Source: Rubrobacter sp.
GTDB taxonomy: Bacteria > Chloroflexota > Chloroflexia > Thermobaculales > Thermobaculaceae
Reading direction: 5' to 3'
Assembly (NCBI GenBank): GCA_016781735.1
Contig: JADDPT010000133.1
Span: 1-47,835, forward strand
Length of the DNA: 47,835 nucleotides
Positions 8,944 to 18,432 of the stretch are shown one piece after another. Made by a program: the position numbers and the translations under genes. The notes below the pieces were generated by a model, which saw nothing but the letters and a program-made list of their open reading frames with translations, made no database searches and was not told the DNA's origin. Numbering within the stretch: the stretch's first letter is position 1; every line of letters starts with the position of its first letter.

Positions 8944-11112
8944 TCAGTCCGACTGCTGCGGTGGAAGGGCAGGGAGGGAGAAGTGGAACGTGCTGCCTTT
9001 GCCTTCCGCCGACTCCACCCATATCGCACCTCCGTGCCGCTCCACGATCGTCTTGCTGATGTATAACCCGAGCCCGAGACCTGAATAGTTCTTCGTCGGC
9101 GCGTTGCTGGCTCGGAAGTACAGTTCGAAGATGTGCGGCTGCTGCTCCCTGGGGATCCCTATGCCGTAGTCTGTCACATCCACCAGCACCTGGTCACCCT
9201 CATGCCTGGCGCGCACGCCCACCTCCCTCCGATCACGGGAATACTTGACCGCGTTCATCAGGAGGTTCGTCACTACCTGCTGGACGCGCGCCCGGTCGCC
9301 CATCACTCGCAGGTCGCCTGCTAACCTTTCGACCCGTATCGTGATGTCCGGCGCCCCGGCCGATATCTCGCTTACTACCTCGTCGACCATGGCGCCGAGG
9401 TCGAACGGCGCTAGGTTGAGTTCCACCCTGCCGCTCTCGATGCGCGACACGGCCAGGAGGTCGTCTATCAAGCTGATCATCCGATCTACCTGCCGCCCTA
9501 CCACCTCAAGCGGCCTGAGAAGGCTTTGCGCGCCCATCTTCTTAGCCTGGCTCTGGAGCAGCTGCGCGTATCCCTTCAGCAGCGTTACGGGTGTCTTCAG
9601 CTCATGCGACGCTATCGAGAGGAATTGGTTGCGCAGCTCCAGGGCACGCCGAGACTCTCGATACAGCCGGGCGTTGTCAATCGCGAGGGCTGCCCGGCGC
9701 GCCAACTCCTCGGCCAACGACAGATCCTGCTCGCTGAAGCGGCGTCCCGACTCAGCGGCGACGAGCGTGATCGCGCCCAGCGTCCGTCCCCTTGCCAACA
9801 ACGGCACGATCATGGCCGAGCGCATGCCGACCTGCTGAATGATTCTGAAGTGCGCTGCGTCGCGCGCCGCAGCCTCCAAGAGCGCATCCGATATTTCCGG
9901 GTAGAACTCGGGTCGGCCACTACGGAGCACGCCGCTTACACCGTGAGGTGAGTCGGGGTCCGTAGGAAAGCGAGCCTGCAGCTCGCGTGCCAGTTCCAGC
10001 CTGCGTGGGTCAATGTGCTCTACGGCAAGCCTGTGTACCTGCCCTTCCTCGTCGAGGATATCTATGCCGCACCAGTCGGCGATGCGGGGTACGGCGAGGC
10101 GCGCAACGCTCCTGAGCGTCGTCTCGTACTCGAGCGAGGAAGATAGCAGCTCGCCGGCGTCCGCAAGAAACTTCTGCGCAACATCGGCGCGCCTCTGATC
10201 GGTGATATCGCGGAAGACGTTGACCGCGAACTGGATCCGGCCGTCGCCGTCCGAGACCGGTGTCGCCCGAACTGCGGCCCAGCGTACCTCAGCCGTAGCC
10301 AGTATCTGAAAGCCGAGAACGGTCTCCGCTGACTCAACTCCCTGGAGCGCGAGTCTCCCCGGCAACCGCTCAGGAGGGAATGGATTCCCGTGCTCGTCCG
10401 TGATCTCAAACTTTCGTATCACCTCCGAGGTGGATGCCTCGAGCAGCGCCTCCGCGGAGGAAAAACCTGTGAGGCGGGCGGCGGTGTCGTTAGCGTAGAT
10501 CAGCCGTCCGTGGGGATCCTGTACCGTGACGCCATCCGCTATGCCGGCGAGTATCGCGCGGAGCCTCTCTTCTGCCAGCCTACGCTCCAAAAGCTCCGTT
10601 CGAGCCAGGGCATGAATCCTGGCGTTATGCAGCGTGATAGAGGCCAACTCCGCAAAGCGTGAGAGCGCGTCGACCTCCGCCACACCGAACCGGCGTCCCT
10701 TCTGGGTTTGGGCAAGCGCGATCACGCCCACGGTTTCACCGCGTGCGGTGAGCGGCACTGCTACTACCGCTTGCACTCTGCCCCGGTTGTCAAACGCCTT
10801 CGACCGGCCGACCCAGGAGTGGTAGTCATCCACGGCTAGCGGCGTGCCGGACTGGAACACCTTGCCCGCGAGACCCTCGCCCGGCATCATCTGGTGCCCG
10901 ACGAGCTTCTTGAAGATGCCGATGCCTACCCTTACCACGAGAATGCCCGTGTGCGGATCCTTCAAGTAGACATAGCCGTGCTCGGTGCCCACGAGCGCGG
11001 CTGCCCTTGAGACTATGTCTTCCAGCAGGTCCGTCGGCTCGGCATCAACGGTTGCTATAACATCTGCCCGCTCTTGCTTGTCGGTAAGTTGTTCCACGAC
11101 GGAATCGGCCAT
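8944..11112 (-). CDS. GAF-PAS-GAF hybrid-input sensor histidine kinase
   Basis: A 722-residue cytoplasmic kinase with no membrane segment. In order: GAF domain (about 25-175), PAS domain (about 185-305, with DGVTVQDPHGRLIYAN), second GAF domain (about 320-475), HisKA with SHELKTP (phospho-acceptor His), then the HATPase domain with the N box (NLLMNAVKYS), G1 (DYGIGIP) and G2 (GLGLGLYIS). All catalytic motifs are intact. The ATG at 11112 is chosen because an AGAGGGAG lies 6-8 bases upstream; the frame stays open further up but without family similarity. No response regulator is adjacent, so it is an orphan. A regulator with only a receiver domain occurs at 37.1-37.5 kb, but nothing links them. 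Confidence 0.9.
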   Translation of the reverse strand: MADSVVEQLTDKQERADVIATVDAEPTDLLEDIVSRAAALVGTEHGYVYLKDPHTGILVVRVGIGIFKKLVGHQMMPGEGLAGKVFQSGTPLAVDDYHSWVGRSKAFDNRGRVQAVVAVPLTARGETVGVIALAQTQKGRRFGVAEVDALSRFAELASITLHNARIHALARTELLERRLAEERLRAILAGIADGVTVQDPHGRLIYANDTAARLTGFSSAEALLEASTSEVIRKFEITDEHGNPFPPERLPGRLALQGVESAETVLGFQILATAEVRWAAVRATPVSDGDGRIQFAVNVFRDITDQRRADVAQKFLADAGELLSSSLEYETTLRSVARLAVPRIADWCGIDILDEEGQVHRLAVEHIDPRRLELARELQARFPTDPDSPHGVSGVLRSGRPEFYPEISDALLEAAARDAAHFRIIQQVGMRSAMIVPLLARGRTLGAITLVAAESGRRFSEQDLSLAEELARRAALAIDNARLYRESRRALELRNQFLSIASHELKTPVTLLKGYAQLLQSQAKKMGAQSLLRPLEVVGRQVDRMISLIDDLLAVSRIESGRVELNLAPFDLGAMVDEVVSEISAGAPDITIRVERLAGDLRVMGDRARVQQVVTNLLMNAVKYSRDRREVGVRARHEGDQVLVDVTDYGIGIPREQQPHIFELYFRASNAPTKNYSGLGLGLYISKTIVERHGGAIWVESAEGKGSTFHFSLPALPPQQSD

Positions 11113-11421
11113 CCGTACTCCCTCTGCTCCCCATAGCTTACCAGTATGAGGAAGGTTTGCTCGACCTGGAAGGGGTTTCGCCGACAGGGGACGGTAGCTC
11201 TGTGCCGATCCTGTGTTCCATGTTCCGGCCATCCTGCACCGAAGGTGGCACATCCGCCTCTGGAAGCACAGTCGTGACGTTCGACACGCTTACCACTGTG
11301 CTCCTCGCTCGACATGGAGTATAGTACGCCATCCTGAAGAATAGACCGGCCCAGTCGAACTGCGCTTAAGATCTAGCAGCGAGAGATGTGGTGTGCGCTC
11401 GCTGTCACAAGAGGAGAACCA
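11113..11421. other. 309-base divergent intergenic region
   Basis: It separates the histidine kinase gene (minus) from the M20 peptidase gene (plus). I see no convincing small gene or RNA. A TATAGT at about 11313 could be a -10 box for the plus strand, but no matching -35 is visible. Confidence 0.4.
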
Positions 11422-12582
11422 ATGACTCTCACGCCTGCTTTGCTCGATCGCTTAAGGTCCGCGGCCTCCGCCCATACAGAGGCAGTAGCCACGCTTGCTA
11501 AGCGCATCTGCGAGGTGCCCGCACCGACCGGGGAGGAGCGTCAGCGCGCCGAGCTTGTATCATCGCTCCTGTCCGAGAGAGGCTACGCACCGGAAATGGA
11601 CACCGTCGGCAACGTGTATGCCCGGCGAGGTAACCGTCGGGACAGGCCCGTGCTGATGTTGCTGGCCCATACCGACACGGTGTTTCCCAAGGGGACGGCC
11701 ATCTCCGTTGTTCGTGACGGGAGCGTCCTGCGGGGACCGGGCATTGGTGACAACAGCGCGAGCGTCGCTGCCATGATCGGCACGCTCGACCTTCTGGATG
11801 AGCTGGGCGAGGACACGGGGGCGGATGTTGTCGCAGTCGCAGATGTTGGAGAGGAAGGGCTGGGCAACCTCCGGGGAGCGTGGGCGGCTGTCGAGCGGTA
11901 TCGTGATCAGCTTGGGGCGGTGATCGCCCTCGACGGACAACTGGGCCGAATCATCAATGAGGCGGTAGGGAGCGTGCGCTGGCGCGTGACGATATCCGGG
12001 CCGGGCGGACACTCATACCGGGATTTCGGCGCCCCCAGCGCGGTGCACGGTCTGGGCAGGGTGGTTGCCGCTATTGCCGATCTCCAGGTGCCGGAGAACC
12101 CGAAGGTGACCTACAACGTCGGGCTGATCGGTGGCGGCACATCCGTGAACACTATCGCGCCAAGCGCTGAGGCGGTAGTGGACATGCGCTCTACCGATGC
12201 CGAGGAGCTCGGCAGGCTGGCGGGGCAGGTGCGAGATATTATCGAGCAGTGCCCAAGACCGGGACTGTCTGCTGAGATCGAAGTGCTGGGGGAGCGACCT
12301 GCGGGTGTTCTGGATCGATCCGCGCCACTGATCGGGCTTGCGGCGGATGCCATAACGTGGCTTGGGCTGGAGCCGGAGTACGAGCCGGCGAGCACGGATG
12401 CCAACGTGCCGCTGAGCTTGGGAATCCCCGCAGTGTGCGTGGGCGTTACGCGCGGTGACCGGGTGCATACGACAGAGGAGTTTATCGAGGTTCCCCCGCT
12501 CGGTGACGGCCTGGCGCAGGTTGCGCGCCTCTGCCTCGAAGCCAGTGCTCTGGTAGCCGGCGAACAGGCGCGGCCCGAGTAG
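11422..12582 (+). CDS. M20-family metallopeptidase (ArgE/DapE/CPG2-like)
   Basis: A 386-residue cytoplasmic zinc hydrolase of normal family length. Metal and catalytic motifs appear in order: AHTDTV (His83, Asp85), GIGDNSA (Asp110), EEGLGN (catalytic Glu144, ligand Glu145), a STDAN with Asp in the late region, and a final HTTEE histidine. GPGGHSYRDFG marks the start of the dimerisation domain. The ATG at 11422 has AGAGGAGAACCA directly before it; an earlier in-frame ATG at 11386 lacks this. The family removes an N-acyl or peptide group from amino acids. Substrate is not readable; the EEGLGN version and overall length resemble tripeptidase/carboxypeptidase-type members. It is followed on the same strand by a carbohydrate kinase gene 124 bases downstream. 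Confidence 0.85.
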   Translation: MTLTPALLDRLRSAASAHTEAVATLAKRICEVPAPTGEERQRAELVSSLLSERGYAPEMDTVGNVYARRGNRRDRPVLMLLAHTDTVFPKGTAISVVRDGSVLRGPGIGDNSASVAAMIGTLDLLDELGEDTGADVVAVADVGEEGLGNLRGAWAAVERYRDQLGAVIALDGQLGRIINEAVGSVRWRVTISGPGGHSYRDFGAPSAVHGLGRVVAAIADLQVPENPKVTYNVGLIGGGTSVNTIAPSAEAVVDMRSTDAEELGRLAGQVRDIIEQCPRPGLSAEIEVLGERPAGVLDRSAPLIGLAADAITWLGLEPEYEPASTDANVPLSLGIPAVCVGVTRGDRVHTTEEFIEVPPLGDGLAQVARLCLEASALVAGEQARPE

Positions 12583-12706
12583 GAGTGTTCGTTTGGTGAT
12601 CGGCTTCGGTCCTGGCGTCACCACGCATGGCGGCGTATGAGGTCGGCTTTCCCGGCCTCTGGTTGGCGGACCGCGGTCCTATCGCGGAAATGGCGCGGCG
12701 CCTCTC

Positions 12707-14236
12707 GTGAGTAGCGGCGCCATACTCGCACTTGACCTCGGGACCACCTCCTGCCGTGCGATACTCTTCAGCTCGGACGGGCGGGTGCTTGGGCGCTGTA
12801 GGGAGGAGTACCCCCTGCTCCATCCTCATCCCGGCTGGGCGGAGCACGATCCCGCGCAACTCCTATCCGCAAGCGTGGCGGTGATCCGAGGCGTAATGGC
12901 CTCTACAGGGCAGGATGCGTCACACATCGCGGCTCTCACCCTGAGCACGTACCTGCACAGCCTGCTCGCGCTCGATGGCAGCTTGCAACCGCTGTCCCCT
13001 GTTACCACATGGGCCGACACTCGTAGCGCCGCGGCGGCGGAGCAACTTCGGGCGTCGTCGCCTGACCTGTACCCGCGAACCGGCTGCCCGCCGCACCCCA
13101 TGTATCCGCTGACCAAGCTGATGTGGCTGAGGGCCCACTCCCAGGACCTTTGGGCGAGCACACCACGCTGGGGCAGCATCAAGGACTTGCTCGTGTACCG
13201 ACTCACCGGTCGTTGGGCGGTAGATCATTCAATAGCGTCCGGCTCGGGCCTGTTCCAGCTGAACGGGCTAGGTTGGGACGCCGACGCCCTCAGCCTTGTT
13301 GGTGTCGAGAAACACCAGTTGCCGGAGCTAATGCCAACGACGGCTGTGCTCGGCCTGGGACGCGAGGGTGCCGGGCTGACGGGTCTGCGGGAGGGCACGC
13401 CTGTGGTGATCGGGGCCGGAGACGGTATGCTGTCCAACCTCGGGGCGGGCGCTGTGGGGCCAGGGATGATCGCGGTGATGGTGGGCACTTCCGGTGCGGT
13501 CCGGGCGACCTCCACCACTCCTCGGGTAGACCCAAAGGGACGCACCTGGTGCTACAATCTGAGTCCGGACCACTGGGTTGTGGGCGGGGCTATCAGCAAT
13601 GGCGGCTCGGTGCTGCGATGGCTGCGCGATCGCTGGAGCAAGCCGGGAGAATCGTATGAGGAACTGACTCGGGCTGCGGCTCGAATCCCAGCGGGCTCAG
13701 ACGCGCTTATCTTCCTGCCCTTGCTCGGCGGCGAGCGAAGCCCGTACTGGGACAGCCGCGCGCGGGGGGCTCTTGTGGGGCTAGGGCTCGCGCACGGTCC
13801 CGACCACATGCTTCGCGCTGCCCTGGAGGGTGTTGCTTTTCAGCTCAAGAGCGTATTGGTGGCGCTTGAGGAGCTTGTCGGGGTTGCCTCCGAGGTGCGC
13901 CTCACCGGCGGGCTGAGCCGCTCGCCCTTCTGGCGGCAGTTGTGCGCCGACGTATTCGGGCGGAACGTCCACGTCCTCGGCGAGGCTGAAGGCTCGGCCA
14001 TCGGCGCTTTCCTGCTGGCCCGGCACGCGCTGGGAGCCGAGCCGGACCTGCTAGGCGCTGCCAGGCGGATGACGGAAGCAACGGATGCCTATGCCCCAGA
14101 CCCTGCGTCCAGCGCTTTGTACGAGCGACTGTACGAGGTCTACGAGCACACGTACTGGCGACTGCAGGACACTTACGCCGCGCTTGCGGATATGCGCGTC
14201 GAGCGTGTCCCGATTGAACGGGAACAGTCGCCGTGA
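12707..14236 (+). CDS. FGGY-family carbohydrate kinase, gluconokinase-like
   Basis: A 509-residue sugar kinase of normal FGGY length, GTG start. The N-terminal ATP-site loop ALDLGTTSCRA (about residues 8-18) and the second phosphate motif GTSGAVR (about 263) are intact, with the C-terminal adenosine motif LTGGLSRSPFWRQL near 400. TTWADTRS near 100, the TGCPPHPMYPL segment and VVGGAISNGG are features I associate with the gluconate-kinase branch rather than xylulokinase or glycerol kinase. Activity would give 6-phosphogluconate for the pentose phosphate or Entner-Doudoroff routes. No gluconate transporter or GntR-type regulator is adjacent, but a Crp/Fnr gene lies directly downstream on the other strand. 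Substrate assignment is moderate. Confidence 0.82.
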   Translation: MSSGAILALDLGTTSCRAILFSSDGRVLGRCREEYPLLHPHPGWAEHDPAQLLSASVAVIRGVMASTGQDASHIAALTLSTYLHSLLALDGSLQPLSPVTTWADTRSAAAAEQLRASSPDLYPRTGCPPHPMYPLTKLMWLRAHSQDLWASTPRWGSIKDLLVYRLTGRWAVDHSIASGSGLFQLNGLGWDADALSLVGVEKHQLPELMPTTAVLGLGREGAGLTGLREGTPVVIGAGDGMLSNLGAGAVGPGMIAVMVGTSGAVRATSTTPRVDPKGRTWCYNLSPDHWVVGGAISNGGSVLRWLRDRWSKPGESYEELTRAAARIPAGSDALIFLPLLGGERSPYWDSRARGALVGLGLAHGPDHMLRAALEGVAFQLKSVLVALEELVGVASEVRLTGGLSRSPFWRQLCADVFGRNVHVLGEAEGSAIGAFLLARHALGAEPDLLGAARRMTEATDAYAPDPASSALYERLYEVYEHTYWRLQDTYAALADMRVERVPIEREQSP

Positions 14237-14248
14237 CGGCATCACAGG

Positions 14249-14974
14249 TTACTGACAGCGGTCCAGGAGCGCCTTCTGGTCGAGGACAGTGATGTGGTGG
14301 TTGGGGCTGACGGAGATGTATCCCCGTTCTTTGTAGTCAACCAGCACCTGGTTGACTCGTACCCTAGAAGCGCCCACCAGGTCCGCAAGGTCGCTCTGAG
14401 TGAGCCGGACCGGGATATACGCGGGAGCACCCGCCTCGGTGTCCGCGTACTCTTCAGCAAAGGCCAATATCTGCCGGGCGATTCTGCCGTACACATCCAG
14501 GGTAGAGAGCGACTGTATTCGAATGTTCGCGAGCCTGAGTCGATGCGAGAGGATAAGCGCCAGATTGTAGCTCAGTTGCGGGATGCGATGCAGGTACTGC
14601 CGGAAGGTGGCCCGATTCATCCAGAGGAGGCTGGTGTCCTCCAGGCTGAGTACGGTAGCAGAACGGCTCAGCCTGTCCACGAGACTCATCTCGCCAACAA
14701 CCTCGCCGACGCCGAGTATGGCCAATATTACGTCCCTGCCGCTCGACTGCTCAAGGTGTATCTTGACCGTGCCCTCCTGGATGATATACACGATCTCACC
14801 CGGCTGTTCTGCTGTCATCACATTGCTGCCGGCTAGTACGGTCCGACGGCGCAGCAGGGCGCCGAGTTCGGCCAACTCTTGTGAGGTCAGGTCCTGGAAG
14901 AGCGTCATCTTGCGCAGGACGTTCAGGTCGGCCCCTTCCGGCATGTTCGTTTGTCTCATCATAGCTCGGTGCAT
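14249..14974 (-). CDS. Crp/Fnr-family transcriptional regulator
   Basis: A 241-residue protein with an N-terminal cyclic-nucleotide-binding-type beta-roll (about residues 20-135, containing IQEGTVKIHLE and GEVVGEMSLVDRLSRSATV), a long dimer helix (about 140-165), and a C-terminal winged helix (about 170-235). The recognition region is LTQSDLADLVGASRVRVNQVL. The GEMSLVDRLSRSATV segment resembles the phosphate-binding cassette of CRP, so a cyclic nucleotide effector is plausible. No cysteine cluster for an Fnr iron-sulfur centre is present. Several ATGs (14974, 14962, 14959) are possible starts and no good ribosome site distinguishes them. It is followed by a 520-base gap upstream that must hold its promoter. 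Confidence 0.86.
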   Translation of the reverse strand: MHRAMMRQTNMPEGADLNVLRKMTLFQDLTSQELAELGALLRRRTVLAGSNVMTAEQPGEIVYIIQEGTVKIHLEQSSGRDVILAILGVGEVVGEMSLVDRLSRSATVLSLEDTSLLWMNRATFRQYLHRIPQLSYNLALILSHRLRLANIRIQSLSTLDVYGRIARQILAFAEEYADTEAGAPAYIPVRLTQSDLADLVGASRVRVNQVLVDYKERGYISVSPNHHITVLDQKALLDRCQ

Positions 14975-15494
14975 TCCCCAAAGAGCTGGTACGCCTACTT
15001 ACCCCGTATTGCCGTTGTCACCGACGAGGTCCGTTGAGAAGGATAATCCTACCGCGCGAATGAGTGGCTAACGAGAGCCTCGATGCAGACACGCTACATC
15101 ATACGATGTCGGGAAGCGTCGGCGCGATAATACCTGGATTATACTGCTGCGGACTATGCGATTCCTATGATGCCCCAGCTCTCGTGCTTCTTCACCTGTG
15201 ACCCTTTACACGACCGTAATAAGTGGTGCAGCCGCCCCCCACACGACGGCTGTTTGCCCGGTTCGGATGGAGGCTGCCTCTGTACATAACATACAGCATA
15301 TGCAGGCCTGTTCGCAGACTCGCACTGACCACCGTTCGTCGAGGAGATGGTTATCGGTCTGGACCGGATCCAGGCGGGCGATTAGGTAGCGTCGCAAGGA
15401 TGCTTAGTTGGCTGTTCGTCGAGAGCAGAGTGTTGCCGATGAGACGGCCGACCGGCTCTCTCAAGGGAGCCAAAGAGTCCAGACCACGCAAACT
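14975..15494. other. 520-base intergenic region between crp-like gene and thyX
   Basis: No open frame here has family similarity or codon bias like the neighbours. The only clear structure is a hairpin at 15454-15471 (7-bp stem with one G-T pair, TCAA loop), 23 bases beyond the thyX stop, which may end thyX transcription. The rest must contain the promoter of the Crp/Fnr gene. An AT-richer patch around 15125-15150 (both TATTAT and TATACT occur) is the likeliest place, but no -35 is convincing. Confidence 0.4.
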
Positions 15495-16454
15495 CTACGG
15501 TGAGGAATTACCGGCAGCTAGCTGGGCCGGAGCCACTCCAGGATCAGCCGGGGCGGAGGTCGGACCTTGTGGACGTGCTGTGCGCTGCGTCTTGCGGTGC
15601 GCGTCGAAGACAGCAAACACAGTGTTCTTGTGCGGCCGCACCTTGCAGTGCTCGTCCTCGTTTCTGGTCTCGTCGCAGTAGCCCAGGCTCACGCACTTTA
15701 TCACCAGGAAGCTCGAGAGGAAGGGCGATACTCGCCGCACCTCCGCCTTGATGAGCGCGAACAGCTTGCGAATCTCCCACTGCGCCATGGTGCAAAGCCG
15801 CAGACCACTCATGTGAATTAGCTGGCGCAGATTCACGGTCATGACAAGGTTCGTTTGCAGGCCGTTCGGGAAGAGAAAGCGCGCGTCCTCGGCAGGCACA
15901 CCCTCCTGCAGCAGGTCGGAGTACAGCTCAAGGTTATCCTCCATAGCGTCCGAGAACCTCGAGAGGAGTTCCTCGTCGTCACCCACGGAGGCCGGAACCG
16001 TGTACTGCGGCTCCCTGTACTTGACGTACCTCTGCGACTGCTGGTCGAAGCTCACACCCATTCGGTGGCGCACTAGCTGGTGAGTGAGGGACCGTGAGAC
16101 TCCGGATATGGCGAACGTGAAGGATATATGCTCGATCACCGTGCCATGGCCGCTCTCGATCACGCTGCCAAGCAGCTTCCGCATCTTCTCCTCGGCTACC
16201 TTGCCGGCCATTACGTCGTCCCAAATGGCCTGCGGCAGCTTCTCGGAGTAACAGGTGCGCGCGGCCGTGTAGGCAAGCGGGACGTAATACTGCTGCACGA
16301 TCTCGGGAGTGGGAAAGAGCATCTGCACCTGGATACTGGAGGTCTCGGGCCTGGCCTTAAAGCCGCTGACCTGCTGGTTGCCTCGGTCCTGGACCGGTAG
16401 GCCCGGTTCACCGAGCGTCCCTGTGCGACTCACCTTTTCTACTTGCTGTGCCAT
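15495..16454 (-). CDS. thyX: FAD-dependent thymidylate synthase ThyX
   Basis: A 319-residue flavoenzyme that makes dTMP from dUMP using methylene-tetrahydrofolate and NAD(P)H. The ThyX motif RHRMGVSFDQQSQRY (from residue 129) fits the family signature RHR-x(7-8)-S-x-RY that binds FAD and dUMP. The upstream ESGHGTVIEHISFTF and downstream NLRQLIHMSGLRLC-x-AQWEIR are also typical. The ATG at 16454 has GGGAGGG 8-10 bases upstream; the frame extends 90 codons further without similarity. The C-terminal tail after residue 260 is unusual: GYCDETRNEDEHC and then about 40 Pro/Ala/Thr-rich residues. No thyA is in the window. Confidence 0.93.
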   Translation of the reverse strand: MAQQVEKVSRTGTLGEPGLPVQDRGNQQVSGFKARPETSSIQVQMLFPTPEIVQQYYVPLAYTAARTCYSEKLPQAIWDDVMAGKVAEEKMRKLLGSVIESGHGTVIEHISFTFAISGVSRSLTHQLVRHRMGVSFDQQSQRYVKYREPQYTVPASVGDDEELLSRFSDAMEDNLELYSDLLQEGVPAEDARFLFPNGLQTNLVMTVNLRQLIHMSGLRLCTMAQWEIRKLFALIKAEVRRVSPFLSSFLVIKCVSLGYCDETRNEDEHCKVRPHKNTVFAVFDAHRKTQRTARPQGPTSAPADPGVAPAQLAAGNSSP

Positions 16455-16693
16455 AACCTGACCCTCCCCCGCTGTTGGTAATCCTCCGAACCACCGTAAC
16501 ACCTGGTCGGTAGCTTTGCAACGGCGCGGACAGCAGGCGGGGGAAGCGCGCTCTGGTCGCGGTGCTGTCCAGGACTTCTCGACGGGTGCAGGGCTACAAC
16601 CGGCAGGTGAGGAGGGGATCGCGAAGAGTGCAGTAAGCGGCAGTGGCACACTTCTTGTACACCTCCCCCGGCACATGCCTAGAAAGGTGTGCG

Positions 16694-17086
16694 ATGCAGA
16701 AAATATGGTCCGTCGAGGAAGCAAACCAGGTATTGCCTCACCTCCGCGAGATCCTGTCCGTCCTAATAGAACAGAAGAAGCGAGCGGAGCTCGCCGAGGA
16801 AGCGCTGTCCGAGCTGGAGGCCAGAGCCAGGGGTAACGGCCATGGCCTGGGCGCCGAGATGGCGCACCGCAGGGCGCGGGTCCGCGCGGCTACCGACCAA
16901 ATCAGGCAGGCACTCGAGCAGGTCCGCGGGCTGGGCTGCGAGGTGAAGGACCTCGATAGCGGGCTCGTCGACTTCCCGAGCGAGCGGGAGGGTAGACCTG
17001 TGCTCCTTTGCTGGAGCATCAACGAGCCCGCTGTGCTCTACTACCATGATCGGGATCATGGCTACTCAGGTCGCCAACCCTTGTAG
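16694..17086 (+). CDS. DUF2203 family protein
   Basis: A 130-residue protein. The N-terminal WSVEEANQVLPHLREIL and the C-terminal GCEVKDLDSGLVDFPSEREG, then VLLCWSINE and a YYHD end, are the diagnostic pieces of DUF2203, a small family of unknown function; a helical, charged middle separates them (about residues 20-80). The conserved D-x-G-L-V-D-F-P and W motifs suggest a binding site, but no reaction is known to me. The ATG at 16694 is chosen because AGAAAGGTG lies 5-8 bases upstream; an earlier start at 16643 adds residues unlike the family. It is divergent from thyX with 239 bases between them. Confidence 0.82.
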   Translation: MQKIWSVEEANQVLPHLREILSVLIEQKKRAELAEEALSELEARARGNGHGLGAEMAHRRARVRAATDQIRQALEQVRGLGCEVKDLDSGLVDFPSEREGRPVLLCWSINEPAVLYYHDRDHGYSGRQPL

Positions 17087-17235
17087 CGGTTCCGCTGCGC
17101 TCTGCGTCACCAGTTCGAGGCTGTGCCCGATCTGACGGAGCTCGCCTTGCTCGTGTCCAAGTTGGACGACGCTCTTTCTCGCGACGTGACCTCGCGAGCT
17201 CACCTGGCGGGGACGCACTTCCAGAGGAACCGCTA
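17084..17235. repeat. 10-bp inverted repeat spanning two converging stop codons, with an inner hairpin
   Basis: TAGCGGTTCC at 17084-17093 contains the DUF2203 stop; its exact reverse complement at 17226-17235 contains the recF stop. Between them a perfect 7-bp stem (17178-17184 with 17192-17198, 7-base loop) could act as a two-way terminator. Confidence 0.45.
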
Positions 17236-18432
17236 TCCCTTGCGCTCAAGCAGGACGCCGGAGCTTGTGGTCTCGAAGAGGGAAGCCCGTGAGAGGAACT
17301 CGCGGCCGACGGGGACGAGATCGGTCGCTGTCACCAGCACCTGCTGGCGGTGCTCCAGGACGGCCTGCAGCAGGTAGCGCCTGCGCTCCGGGTCCAGCTC
17401 GGAAACCACGTCGTCGAGCAGGAGTAGCGGCATCTCACCCGTCGATTCATGCATCAGCTCGACCTCTGCCAGCTTGAGTGCGAGGATCACGCTACGCTGC
17501 TGCCCGCGCGAGCCGTACCTGCCCATGTCAACTCCGCCCACCGTGAAGACCAAGTCGTCGCGGTGAGGGCCGGCCAGCGTCTGTCCACGACGGAACTCGT
17601 CCTGCCGGGCAGTCCGTAGACGGGCGCGATATGCCTCGGCTATAGCCTGCTGACCTGGAGCTTCCAGCGCTGTCACACTCTCATCCGCGACAGAAGAGTT
17701 GTAGATCATCTCAAGGGTCTCGTTCGTCCCCGCGAGCCGCGCGTGGATTCCGTCCGCCAGCCGGTTAAGGTGGCCGCGTACTTCGAGCCTCCTATGCAGC
17801 AGGTACGACCCGTGACGAACCAGTTCATCATCCCAGAAGGAAAGCTGTTCCTCGGAGCCTGACATCCCGTACGGGCGGAGGCCGCGCTCGGATATGCTCT
17901 TGAGCAAGCTATTGCGCTGCAGGACCACCTTTTTGTAAGTCTGCAGCGTCCGCACATAATGTGGGTCTATCTGCGAGATGGCGATGTCGAGGTAGCGGCG
18001 CCGCAGGTCGGGCGAGCCGATGACGAGGTCGAGGTCCTGAGGGGTGAACATAACAGCGTTCACCTGCCCAATAAGGTCTATGGCGCGCTTCGGCAGGTCG
18101 TTGACGCGAATGCGTTTACGAGCGACACCGGTATCCTCCTGCCCGTCGCGCACTATGATGATTTCGACCTCGAGGTCCGCTCGCCTCCTCACCTGGGCGG
18201 AAACGCGGGCGAAAGCCGGCACGCCGAGCTCCGGCCGTGCACTCCAGTTAACCAGCTCCCTGTCCACGTTCGTGCGATGCGACTTCGTCGTCGCGAGCAG
18301 GTACAGCGCCTCGAGCAGCGTCGTCTTGCCGCTCGCGTTCGCGCCCAGCACCAGTATGGGCCCGTTAGGTAGCGCAATGTCGAGCTGCCGGTAGTTCCGG
18401 AAGTTTGTGAGGGAGACGGAGGAGCAGTACAT
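17233..18432 (-). CDS. recF: DNA replication/repair protein RecF
   Basis: A 399-residue SMC-type ATPase that helps load RecA at single-strand gaps with RecO and RecR. The N-terminus (LTNFRNYRQLDIALP) and Walker A (GANASGKTTLLEALYLLA, about residues 31-48) are typical. The C-terminal half has the ABC-type signature RGQQRSVILALKLAE and Walker B with D-loop LLLDDVVSELD. Length is slightly above the usual 360-380. The ATG at 18432 is preferred over a GTG/ATG further upstream because the protein then begins in the conserved first strand. It is not beside dnaA, dnaN or gyrB, its common neighbours. Confidence 0.93.
   Translation of the reverse strand: MYCSSVSLTNFRNYRQLDIALPNGPILVLGANASGKTTLLEALYLLATTKSHRTNVDRELVNWSARPELGVPAFARVSAQVRRRADLEVEIIIVRDGQEDTGVARKRIRVNDLPKRAIDLIGQVNAVMFTPQDLDLVIGSPDLRRRYLDIAISQIDPHYVRTLQTYKKVVLQRNSLLKSISERGLRPYGMSGSEEQLSFWDDELVRHGSYLLHRRLEVRGHLNRLADGIHARLAGTNETLEMIYNSSVADESVTALEAPGQQAIAEAYRARLRTARQDEFRRGQTLAGPHRDDLVFTVGGVDMGRYGSRGQQRSVILALKLAEVELMHESTGEMPLLLLDDVVSELDPERRRYLLQAVLEHRQQVLVTATDLVPVGREFLSRASLFETTSSGVLLERKG

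Noticed and set aside
15223-15681. 152-codon plus-strand frame opposite the thyX end
   Set aside because: Overlaps the thyX C-terminal codons; no similarity and no ribosome site.
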